Part shown: positions 8,629-15,936 of the stretch, in pieces
How positions within the stretch are numbered: the stretch's first letter is position 1
How the letters are laid out: every line of letters begins with the position of its first letter
From: Luteolibacter yonseiensis
GTDB taxonomy: Bacteria > Verrucomicrobiota > Verrucomicrobiia > Verrucomicrobiales > Akkermansiaceae
Direction of reading: 5' to 3'
DNA length: 64,000 bases
Assembly (NCBI RefSeq): GCF_016595465.1
Contig: NZ_JAENIK010000012.1
Location: 1,054,001 to 1,118,000 of the forward strand
The notes under the pieces: model-generated
The model's database searches: none
Told to the model about the DNA's origin: nothing
Seen by the model: only the letters and a program-made list of their open reading frames with translations
Translations under genes and position numbers: made by a program

Positions 8629-9768
8629 TCAGTGGGTTTGCAGGGTTTCGCGATAAATTTCCGCCGCAGCCCGGGCGTGTGAGGACCAGGTGAAACCACC
8701 GGCCCATTCGATGCCCGCGGCTTCGCAAGCACGACGCTCTGCGTCCTCCATGGTGGAGAGCTTCTCCATCGCAGCCGCGATGGAATTCTCGTCGAGTCCG
8801 TCGAAGAGAATCCCGACGGGGCCTGCGACCTCGGGCAGACTGGTGGAGTTCGCACATGCGATCCGGGTGCCGCAGGCCTGGGATTCCAGCAGAGGCAGGC
8901 CGAATCCCTCCATCAGCGAAGGGAAGATCAGCGCCTCCGCGGAGGCATACCAGAGCGGCAAATCCGCATTGTCGACAAATCCCTCCAACCGGATGCGTTC
9001 CCGGACAGGACTGTCTGCGACGGCCTGTTCGATGACCTCCGCCCTGTGCCAAGGCGCGCCGGGAAGAATGAGTTGTCCGCCGAACCTGCCGGATGCCACG
9101 AGCTTCTCAAACGCGTGGATGAGCCGGACATGGTTCTTCGCCGGGTGCTCGAGGCGGGCAACGTAGAGGAAAAACGGCTGATCCAGCTTTTTCCGTTGTT
9201 TGAAAGCGGCGACGGCTTCCGCACCGGAAGGCTTGAACATCCCGTGATCGATTCCGTTCGGCACGACGGTCACACGGCTGGACGGGACCTTCATATAGCG
9301 GATCACGTCCCTGCCGGTGGTCTCGCTCACGGCGATGACCCGGCGGACGCGACGGGCGATCCGCGGCACGATGACCCGTCCGAAAAAGCCCCGGAAGAAA
9401 TCGTACTTTTCCCTGAGGATGAAAGGCGCGCAATCGTGGATGGTGGCCACCTGCGGCACCGCGCAGTTCCATAACATCCGCCGGTAGCTGGGAATGTGCA
9501 CGAGGTCGATTTTCAGCTCCCTGACAATCGGATTCAGTTTCAGCTGGTGCCAGATGAGATTTTTCACTCCTCCACCCATGTCGGCGGGAATGGAAACCCA
9601 GCGGTCATCCGCGAGCCATGGAAACAAGGCCCGGTCGGCATCCAGTCCGGCGATGTAAAGATCCACCGATTTCTGTTCGCGGACGAGAGCCTCGCCAAGA
9701 GCGATGACGTAGCGCCCCACTCCCGAGCGTCCGCCCTGGATCATCCCGGCAGACAGCAGGACCTTCAT
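8629..9768 (-). CDS. Glycosyltransferase, GT4 family
   Basis: 379 residues with the two Rossmann halves of a GT-B enzyme. The N-terminal half carries a glycine-rich acceptor loop (G-G-R-S-G-V-G-R-Y). The C-terminal half has V-V-P-N-G-I-D, then F-L-Y-V-A-R-L-E-H-P-A-K-N, and the nucleotide-sugar binding motif F-P-S-L-M-E-G-F-G-L-P-L-L-E-S-Q-A-C-G, whose E-x7-E pattern is standard for GT4. It is a retaining transferase presumably adding a sugar to the lipid-linked repeat unit in the cytoplasm. The start at 9768 gives M-K-V-L-L-S-A-G and overlaps the stop of the GT26-STAS gene by four bases (ATGA), indicating translational coupling. Donor and linkage are unknown. Confidence 0.92.
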   Translation of the reverse strand: MKVLLSAGMIQGGRSGVGRYVIALGEALVREQKSVDLYIAGLDADRALFPWLADDRWVSIPADMGGGVKNLIWHQLKLNPIVRELKIDLVHIPSYRRMLWNCAVPQVATIHDCAPFILREKYDFFRGFFGRVIVPRIARRVRRVIAVSETTGRDVIRYMKVPSSRVTVVPNGIDHGMFKPSGAEAVAAFKQRKKLDQPFFLYVARLEHPAKNHVRLIHAFEKLVASGRFGGQLILPGAPWHRAEVIEQAVADSPVRERIRLEGFVDNADLPLWYASAEALIFPSLMEGFGLPLLESQACGTRIACANSTSLPEVAGPVGILFDGLDENSIAAAMEKLSTMEDAERRACEAAGIEWAGGFTWSSHARAAAEIYRETLQTH

Positions 9769-11225
9769 GCAGGAGGAGCTCCTTTCCACTCGGTGAGGAA
9801 TTTGTCCAACCGCAGGAGCGCGATGATCTCGCTGACCCCCGAATTCGCGCCATAAAGAAACATCTGCCCGCCGTTCGATGTCATCGTTTTCCATGCACGG
9901 ATGAGGCCGCCCACGGCACGGCTGTCGATGAACGAAACTTCCTTCAGGTTCACGACGAGGGTATGGATTCCGGCGGATCCTGTAATGGCTTTTTCCAGGA
10001 TATCCATCATCTCCTCATGGTAAAGCGCGTCCAGCGAACGACTGAAGGCGACCCACACCACACCTTCCTCGGATTTCTGGAGAACTCCCCCGCTTTCGGT
10101 ATGTTTCTGGATCAGCTCGATGGCGGCTTTCTCGGACTTCGCGGAGGAAAAAAGCGATTCCATCCGGACCGCCCGGATGGATTTCGCAAATACCGGAGAT
10201 TGGTTGACGACGATGAGCATCTGGTTCGCCGACCGGCAGATCCTCGCCAGCAGGGCGAGACGGCCGAGGCCCGAGCTGTCAAGGAAAGTGATTTTCGACG
10301 TATCCAGCAGCACCGGAGCCGTCACGGTTTCCGGAACCGGGGCACCGCTGAGTTCGGAATTCTGCAACTCCCCGTGCCACGAAATCCGCATCACCGGCTC
10401 GGACAATGGCATTTCATCGCGTACGGTATCGCGGGGAACCACTTCCTTGCGCTTGCGCCGGCGTTGGGAATTCAACTGCAGCAGCGAGGCCTTGATCAGG
10501 AACACGAAATCCTTGCTGTAACGGGAAACCAGCCGCCGCGGGCTGCTGGACATGCGCCAGAACCACTCGAAGCCGGATTTCTGCATCCAGACCGGGGCGC
10601 GTTTCTGCTTGCCGGTGATGAAATCCAGACTCGCCCCCACGCCGATGCTGAGCGGTATGCCGGTTTCCCGGTGATGGGCGAAGATCCAGCGCTCCTGCTT
10701 GGGGCACCCCAGGCAGGCAAGCAGCAGTTGTGCGCCGCTCGCACGCATTTTCTCGCATAGCATGTCATTGTCCCACTCGACGACCGCTCCGATGGGCGGG
10801 GAATCCACGCCCACCACCCTGAGGCCCGGGTAGCGGGCCTCGACGATGCCTTTCGCCTCGATCAATGTATCGACATCGCTGCCGAGAAAATAAACGGAAT
10901 GGCCTTCCCTGCCGCAGATTTCCAGCAGCTTCGGCACCATGTCGGATCCCGCGACGCGCTCGCGCAGGGGCGAACCCAGCAATTTCGAAAGCCACACCAA
11001 CGGCATGCCGTCGCACACCACACGATCCGCGAAAAAGACGATCTTCTTCAGGTCAGGATCCTCGAACGCCTGTGTCGTGAAATCGACATTGGCGGTCACC
11101 AGGTAGCGGTTCGTCGTGCCTCTCATGGCATCCGCACAGTAGTCGAGAGCCTCCTCGAGCGTGATGTCGTGAAACGGCAGGCCTAACAATACCGTGATGG
11201 GTGGTTCCAAGTGCGTTGGCTTCAT
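9765..11225 (-). CDS. GT26 (WecG/TagA/CpsF) glycosyltransferase fused to two STAS domains
   Basis: 486 residues. Residues about 10-245 are a WecG/TagA/CpsF glycosyltransferase: T-A-N-V-D-F, the A-D-R-V-V-C-D-G-M-P motif with the conserved aspartate, G-C-P-K-Q-E-R-W, and G-V-G-A-S-L-D-F-I-T-G-K. These enzymes add the second sugar to an undecaprenyl-linked primer at the membrane. After a basic linker (R-R-R-K-R-K) come two STAS domains. The first has F-L-D316-S317-S318-G-L-G, the phosphorylatable-serine motif of anti-sigma antagonists. The second has F-I-D434-S435-R436-A-V-G, which keeps the first serine. STAS domains bind RsbW-type kinases, and one is encoded nearby at 15.9 kb. The fusion implies that the transferase is held or released by partner switching; that is inference. 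It overlaps its neighbours by four bases on both sides. Confidence 0.9.
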   Translation of the reverse strand: MKPTHLEPPITVLLGLPFHDITLEEALDYCADAMRGTTNRYLVTANVDFTTQAFEDPDLKKIVFFADRVVCDGMPLVWLSKLLGSPLRERVAGSDMVPKLLEICGREGHSVYFLGSDVDTLIEAKGIVEARYPGLRVVGVDSPPIGAVVEWDNDMLCEKMRASGAQLLLACLGCPKQERWIFAHHRETGIPLSIGVGASLDFITGKQKRAPVWMQKSGFEWFWRMSSSPRRLVSRYSKDFVFLIKASLLQLNSQRRRKRKEVVPRDTVRDEMPLSEPVMRISWHGELQNSELSGAPVPETVTAPVLLDTSKITFLDSSGLGRLALLARICRSANQMLIVVNQSPVFAKSIRAVRMESLFSSAKSEKAAIELIQKHTESGGVLQKSEEGVVWVAFSRSLDALYHEEMMDILEKAITGSAGIHTLVVNLKEVSFIDSRAVGGLIRAWKTMTSNGGQMFLYGANSGVSEIIALLRLDKFLTEWKGAPPA

Positions 11226-12439
11226 GAATTCAAACGGTGAAGGGTGTCGATGCGCTCGGCGAGGCGGCTGCCCAGCGCGCTCCAGGTGTAGGTTTCAAGA
11301 ATGCGCGCGCGACCGGCCAGACCATGGCTCCGACGCTCTGCGGGATGCGCGACGTAACGCAGGATGGCTTCCGCGAAATCCTTGGGAGTGTCGGCCAGGA
11401 GCAGGTGTTCACCATGGTGGAGTTCCAGTCCCTGGGCCCCGAGCGTGGTGGAAACAACGGGATTCGACATCGCAAGGCCTTCCGCGATTTTAAGGCGTGT
11501 CCCGCCACCGATCCGGAGGGGGACGATCTGCATCCATGCTTTCTGGTAGAAGGGCCTCACATCGGGAACCTCGCCTGCGAACTCCACTCCCGGAAGCGTG
11601 CCGTATCCGCGGACGGTGTCGGTTGGATTCTTCCCGACCAGGATGACCTTGAACGACGGACAGGCCGCCATGACCTGCGGATGGATATTCTCAAAATACC
11701 AGGCCAGGCCGTCCGTGTTCGGAGTGTAGTCGAGCGCGCCGCAAAACATCGCGCTGGGAAAATCGGTGGGCTGGGGAGGCCATTCGTCCGCGTTGAAAAA
11801 TCCCACATTGGCACCGTTCGGAAGAACGAACACCCGGTCGCTTTCGCCGAGTTTCTGCTCCAGGAAGGTTTTGTCATCAGGACCACAGACCACGGTGAGA
11901 GCCAGCTCGTTCCGTACCTCGCGCTCCAGTTTCGCGATTTTGGAGAGATTTTCCCTCAGCTTGAGCTTTTCCATGAAGCCCTGGTCAAGGGTGTTGAGGA
12001 CCTCGGTTTGATAAAGCCAGTCGACCCGGCTGCGATCCATGACGCGGACGGGGTGGGACGGGAAAACCGTCTTGATATACGGCCACAGCACGAGATCACA
12101 AAAATTCACGACGTCATATTCCCTCCCTTCGGTGAACCGCTTCAGGGATTCGAGCACCTGCGGAGACCACCAGTGCCGGACGGTCACCGGAAGCGGATTC
12201 CAGATGCGGTCGGTCAGGAAAGGAGCCCATGGTCCGTGCTCGAACGGCTCGAAGCGCACCCTCTTGCAGAACTGCTGGAAACGCCCGATATGGCCGGCGT
12301 CCCCGGGTTCTGAGGAAAGACAGAAAAGGTCCACTTCATAGTGCTTCCCCAATTCCTCCGCCAGGTGGTAGACGCGTTGGTAGGTGCCCCGCATGAGGGG
12401 AAAGGGCACGTAAGGCAGGAAAATCAGGAGACGCTTCAT
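11222..12439 (-). CDS. Glycosyltransferase, GT4 family
   Basis: 405 residues, GT-B fold. The start M-K-R-L-L-I-F-L-P-Y-V-P-F-P-L and the following R-G-T-Y-Q-R-V-Y-H-L form the acceptor-side loop. The second half has V-L-P-N-G-A-N-V, F-C-G-A-L-D-Y-T-P-N and the donor motif R-I-G-G-G-T-R-L-K-I-A-E-G-L-A-M. These are typical of sugar transferases found in exosortase/EPS loci (the WreP/TIGR03087-like group is a possibility). An alternative start nine bases upstream (12448) would make an ATGA overlap with the stop of the preceding gene; both are plausible. The 3' end overlaps the GT26-STAS gene by four bases. It is cytoplasmic; the sugar is unknown. Confidence 0.88.
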   Translation of the reverse strand: MKRLLIFLPYVPFPLMRGTYQRVYHLAEELGKHYEVDLFCLSSEPGDAGHIGRFQQFCKRVRFEPFEHGPWAPFLTDRIWNPLPVTVRHWWSPQVLESLKRFTEGREYDVVNFCDLVLWPYIKTVFPSHPVRVMDRSRVDWLYQTEVLNTLDQGFMEKLKLRENLSKIAKLEREVRNELALTVVCGPDDKTFLEQKLGESDRVFVLPNGANVGFFNADEWPPQPTDFPSAMFCGALDYTPNTDGLAWYFENIHPQVMAACPSFKVILVGKNPTDTVRGYGTLPGVEFAGEVPDVRPFYQKAWMQIVPLRIGGGTRLKIAEGLAMSNPVVSTTLGAQGLELHHGEHLLLADTPKDFAEAILRYVAHPAERRSHGLAGRARILETYTWSALGSRLAERIDTLHRLNS

Positions 12440-12444
12440 CGGAA

Positions 12445-13557
12445 TCATGCGTAATAGGTCCACCACTTCGAATAAACCGGTTCCCAAGCGCGGAACCGTG
12501 ATGGATCCCCTTCGGGCTTCGGCAGGAAACGTGCTGCCTCCGCCTCGCCACCGCTGGTGAGGCCGAGGAGACATGGCAGGGCGCGCATGAGCGCGGCACG
12601 TGGATAATCACCCAGCGGCTTGAGGCTGGCTCCTCGCCGGAGCCGGTCCCGCAGTGCCAGAACGAGATTTTTCAGATGGCCGCCGGGCAGCAGCCGGGAT
12701 ACAGCGAGATACTCGGAAAACCCGGAAAAGTTTCTTTTCAAGCGTTTCGTCTCCGCAGCCAGATAGACCACCCCCCATGCTTCGATCAATTTTCCGGATT
12801 CCGAATCCAGTTCCTCCCAAGTCATGCCATCTGCGAAGGGCTTGAACTTGAAATCCACCCCTTCGCGGTGCCAGGCGCGGATTGCCGCCAGATTCGCGGG
12901 AAGTTCCGTCTTGGCCAGGCGCTCGCCCCGTTCACGGCATTTCGAGGTATAGGCGCCATGCAGGCACAGCCAGGCGTCGCCCAAGGCCAGCTTGAGTTTC
13001 GCATGGTTCCGGATGACGAATTTCTTGTCGCCGCCCTCGCCCATCCGGCAGCGGGAGAAAAACATTCCGCTGCCCCGGTTCCACAGCAGGCGGGTGGCTT
13101 CCTCCGGTTCGATGCGGGAGAAGTCGAGACTGTCGCGCATCTTCTGAAGAAAGCCGGCATTCCCCGCCACCACCACATGACCAGCGACCAGATCCGCGAA
13201 CATCATGGACCGGCTGGGGTCACCGATGGATTCCGCGCGCAGGGTTTTGATCTCCACGTCGATTCCGAGCAGGGCGGATTCCGTTTTTTCGATTTCCCGG
13301 CACCATGCGAGCAGCGCGGCATCATCGGGAGCATCATTGAACAGGAAGTAGTCCAGGTCGTTGGAGAATTCCACGCCGCCCGGGGATTCCATGACCCCCC
13401 CCTCGCCTCTTCCGTAACCGCCGCCCAGAACCAAGGCTCCGGAGATACCACGGCTTGCGAAAGATTCCGAAGTTCTTGAAAAGTGCTCTTCTAACCGCTG
13501 TTTCAACCCGGGATGGCTTCCTTCGAAATAACGTTCGGAATTCTCCATCTCCAGCAT
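12445..13557 (-). CDS. Nucleotidyltransferase-fold protein of unknown substrate
   Basis: 370 residues. The N-terminal part has the marks of the Pol-beta-type nucleotidyltransferase superfamily: a G-G-G-Y-G-R-G-E-G loop (residues 45-53), the paired acidic motif N-D67-L-D69-Y, and a third acidic residue in I-D100-V-E-I-K. The rest is mostly helical with conserved-looking tryptophans and has no recognised domain. The active-site acids appear intact, so it may transfer a nucleotide to a protein, sugar or small molecule; no closer function can be named. It starts immediately after the stop of the STAS gene (TAG then ATG), with an alternative ATG nine bases in. Its stop overlaps or abuts the next glycosyltransferase gene. 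Membership of the EPS operon is clear from the spacing. Confidence 0.7.
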   Translation of the reverse strand: MLEMENSERYFEGSHPGLKQRLEEHFSRTSESFASRGISGALVLGGGYGRGEGGVMESPGGVEFSNDLDYFLFNDAPDDAALLAWCREIEKTESALLGIDVEIKTLRAESIGDPSRSMMFADLVAGHVVVAGNAGFLQKMRDSLDFSRIEPEEATRLLWNRGSGMFFSRCRMGEGGDKKFVIRNHAKLKLALGDAWLCLHGAYTSKCRERGERLAKTELPANLAAIRAWHREGVDFKFKPFADGMTWEELDSESGKLIEAWGVVYLAAETKRLKRNFSGFSEYLAVSRLLPGGHLKNLVLALRDRLRRGASLKPLGDYPRAALMRALPCLLGLTSGGEAEAARFLPKPEGDPSRFRAWEPVYSKWWTYYA

Positions 13558-13875
13558 CTAGCGTTTGGGTTCCAGTTCGAAAAGCCGGTGGACCTGCATC
13601 AGCTCCAATATTGTCAGAACCTCGGAGCCCACTCCAGTCAGTCTCATCGGCTGCCTCCCCTCGCCCAGCAGATTGTGGGCGTAGAGAAAGGCCCCGAGAC
13701 CGGAACTGTCGATGAAGCCAAGCGTGGAGCAATCAACCTCCAACCGTCCGTCGGACTGGGAGATGACCTTCGCCGCCTCCGCCTTGAACTCCGGCATGTT
13801 CAGGCGATCCAAGCTGTCCACCAGGACAGTCATTAACATCGTGCCGTCATCCTGCTTGCTAGATTGAACAATCAT
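13558..13875 (-). CDS. STAS-domain anti-sigma-factor-antagonist-like protein
   Basis: 105 residues, a single STAS domain of the SpoIIAA/RsbV/SypA kind. The phosphorylation motif F-I-D56-S57-S58-G-L-G is intact, with S57 the likely target of an RsbW-type kinase. Such proteins switch partners according to serine phosphorylation. It is the first gene of the leftward EPS operon and is divergent from the sugar-phosphate transferase. The cognate kinase/phosphatase candidate is encoded at 15.9-17.7 kb. The start ATG at 13875 is chosen because M-I-V-Q-S-S begins the first strand of the fold; an upstream in-frame start at 13947 would add a 24-residue tail with no resemblance to STAS proteins. Confidence 0.88.
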   Translation of the reverse strand: MIVQSSKQDDGTMLMTVLVDSLDRLNMPEFKAEAAKVISQSDGRLEVDCSTLGFIDSSGLGAFLYAHNLLGEGRQPMRLTGVGSEVLTILELMQVHRLFELEPKR

Positions 13876-14066
13876 TGAGTGGTAGATTTTTGTGAACTCC
13901 TCGCCTTCTGAAACTCTCTCTGCCCGGGTCCGCCCCCGGCAACCCATCTGAGACGGGCATTCGAGCCTTGTTTTTTCGAAAATTCCAATTCTCGGTTAGA
14001 AATTACTCATAGATAAGTGCATTGTTTGCTTCCCTAAGACAACCAAATAGTTCACAAATCCACAAG
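13876..14066. promoter_or_regulatory. Divergent intergenic region between the two EPS operons
   Basis: These 191 bases separate the leftward operon (STAS first) and the rightward operon (sugar-phosphate transferase first), so promoters for both must lie here. The part 13970-14050 is distinctly AT-richer than its surroundings and includes TTGTTTTTTCGAAAATTCC. No confident -35/-10 pair or operator could be assigned by eye. Confidence 0.5.
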
Positions 14067-14783
14067 ATGAGCATCGCACCGGAGGAATATTGGAGCCAGG
14101 CCGGGCAACAAGGAAAAATCGAAAAATGGAGCAGGAACGCCCGCCGGAAAATGGCGGTGTGGCGCTTCACCATTCTGCTGGCCCGCGTTATGAAGCGCGG
14201 GATCGATGTCGTCGGCTCGATCGGCGCGCTGATGGCTTTTTCACCGATCATCGCCGCGACAGCCCTGCTGATCCGGATCGAGGACGGCGGGCCGATCTTT
14301 TTCCGCCAGAACCGGGTGGGAGCCGGTGGCAAATTGTTCGGAATGTGGAAGTTCCGCTCCATGGTGGTCAACGCGGACAAGATCAAGGACAACCTGCTCG
14401 AACAGAACCAGCACGGTCAGACGGGTGTGACGTTCAAAATGAAAAACGATCCGCGCATCACCAAGGTGGGCAAATGGATCCGCAAGCTCTCCATCGACGA
14501 ATTTCCCCAGTTCTACAACGTTCTCCGGGGGGACATGTCCCTCGTGGGACCAAGGCCGCCGCTGCCTCGGGAAGTGGCGACCTACAAGGCCTCGCACCTC
14601 CGCCGCCTGAGGGTGAAGCCCGGCATCACCTGCCTGTGGCAGATCGGCGGCCGCTCGGAGATCGACTTCGAGGGCCAGGTCAGGTTGGATTTGGAATACA
14701 TCCGGTCGTCCAGCGCGTTTTACGACATCTCCATCCTGTTGAAGACCCTGCCTGCCGTGCTGTTTGGAAAAGGCGCCTACTAA
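14067..14783 (+). CDS. Undecaprenyl-phosphate sugar-1-phosphate transferase (initiating transferase)
   Basis: 238 residues. A polyprenyl-phosphate hexose-1-phosphate transferase (bacterial sugar transferase family, PglC/WbaP core), which starts repeat-unit synthesis by loading a sugar phosphate onto undecaprenyl phosphate at the inner membrane. Seen: one re-entrant/membrane helix (I-D-V-V-G-S-I-G-A-L-M-A-F near 50-75), M-W-K-F-R-S-M, the catalytic-type L-S-I-D-E-F-P-Q-F, G-P-R-P-P-L-P, and V-K-P-G-I-T-C-L-W-Q-I-G-G-R. There is no long N-terminal multi-helix region, so it is the short single-domain form. The ATG at 14067 follows an AT-rich leader; a TTG at 14022 is possible but adds nothing recognisable. 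It is the first gene of the rightward EPS operon. Confidence 0.94.
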   Translation: MSIAPEEYWSQAGQQGKIEKWSRNARRKMAVWRFTILLARVMKRGIDVVGSIGALMAFSPIIAATALLIRIEDGGPIFFRQNRVGAGGKLFGMWKFRSMVVNADKIKDNLLEQNQHGQTGVTFKMKNDPRITKVGKWIRKLSIDEFPQFYNVLRGDMSLVGPRPPLPREVATYKASHLRRLRVKPGITCLWQIGGRSEIDFEGQVRLDLEYIRSSSAFYDISILLKTLPAVLFGKGAY

Positions 14784-14790
14784 CCCATCG

Positions 14791-15936
14791 ATGATGTCTG
14801 AAGAAACATTGGATCTCGTGCTGCCGGACTGGAGCGGGCTGGACACCGTGAGACATTCCCCGCTGCCGTTCGCACTGTGGATGATGGGCGACCAATGCCT
14901 GCTGCACCATTGGCTGGATTTCGCGGTGAACCAGGGCGCGACCACCGTGCGGATCTTCGCCGCGGATCGTCCGGCGGCCATCCGCCACGTCCTCGAGGAT
15001 TCCGAACTCTGGCCCATCAAGACCGAGTTCACCGCTGTTGGGAAGATCTCCGACGCACCGGAAACCGCCATCCATGCCGACTGGCTGCCCGGCGAACCTT
15101 CTCCCCCACCGCCGACGAACGGATGGGAGTTGATCGACCGTGCGAGCGGCATCGAAAAGGCCTGGCTGGCCCGGATGGCGGGTGAGCCGGACTACCACCT
15201 GCTGAGCATCGGCTTCTCCTGCCGCATCCACCCGGAGGCAAGGTTGATCCCGCCCTATTTCATCGGCGACCACGTCCTGATCGGTCCCGACTGTGAGATC
15301 GGCCCCAACGCGGTGATCGGACAAGGCTCGGTGATCTCCGGTTCGAACAAGATTTCGAATTCGCACCTTTCCGCCCACTCGTTCCTCGGGCCGATGACCG
15401 CGCTCTCCAACTGTCTGCTCGAGAGCGGCGTGCTTTTCAACCTCACCCACCGGGCACGGATCGATGAAATCGAACCCCACCTGGTATCCAGCCTGGAAAA
15501 AAACTCCCTCATCGTGCCGTGGAAGGACCGTCTTCACGCGCTATTCCTGTATCTCCGCCTCGGCGGCGCGGATTCCCGGGGGAAAACATTCACCGCCTTC
15601 GACGGAACAGTCCTGCCCGGCGATCCCACGGAAGGACTCGCGAACCGCGTCGCGTGGCTGCCACTGGTGTGGAAAGGACGGCTTCCGCTTTATGGCCTGC
15701 TTCCACGAACCAGGGAACAATTGGAGAGCCTGGATCATGAATGGCAGAACATCATCCGCCATGCGCCCATCGGTGTCTTTTCCTATGCGGACAGCCAGGG
15801 CTGCCATAGCCCATCCGATGCCGAGGAGGCTGTCCACGCCGTTTACCAGGCGTCCCTTCCCCAGGAAACCCACCTTCCCCCCACCGTCGAGTTTGTCCGC
15901 AAGCTCCAACCTTCAAAACTCCACCCCTCCTCATGA
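14791..15936 (+). CDS. Hexapeptide-repeat protein with degenerate nucleotidyltransferase-like N-terminus
   Basis: 381 residues (380 if the second ATG at 14794 is used). Residues about 20-90 resemble the beginning of sugar-nucleotidyltransferase domains (P-L-P-F-A-L-W ... L-H-H-W-L-D-F-A-V-N-Q-G-A-T-T-V-R-I-F) but lack the G-x-G-T/S-R nucleotide loop. Residues about 150-230 contain left-handed beta-helix hexapeptide repeats (F-I-G-D-H-V-L-I-G-P-D-C-E-I-G-P-N-A-V-I-G). The organisation resembles GlmU-type enzymes with the pyrophosphorylase part decayed. It might be a sugar-nucleotide binding or acyl/acetyl-transfer protein, but no active site can be pointed to. It lies seven bases after the initiating transferase and overlaps the next gene by four bases. 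Confidence 0.65.
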   Translation: MMSEETLDLVLPDWSGLDTVRHSPLPFALWMMGDQCLLHHWLDFAVNQGATTVRIFAADRPAAIRHVLEDSELWPIKTEFTAVGKISDAPETAIHADWLPGEPSPPPPTNGWELIDRASGIEKAWLARMAGEPDYHLLSIGFSCRIHPEARLIPPYFIGDHVLIGPDCEIGPNAVIGQGSVISGSNKISNSHLSAHSFLGPMTALSNCLLESGVLFNLTHRARIDEIEPHLVSSLEKNSLIVPWKDRLHALFLYLRLGGADSRGKTFTAFDGTVLPGDPTEGLANRVAWLPLVWKGRLPLYGLLPRTREQLESLDHEWQNIIRHAPIGVFSYADSQGCHSPSDAEEAVHAVYQASLPQETHLPPTVEFVRKLQPSKLHPSS

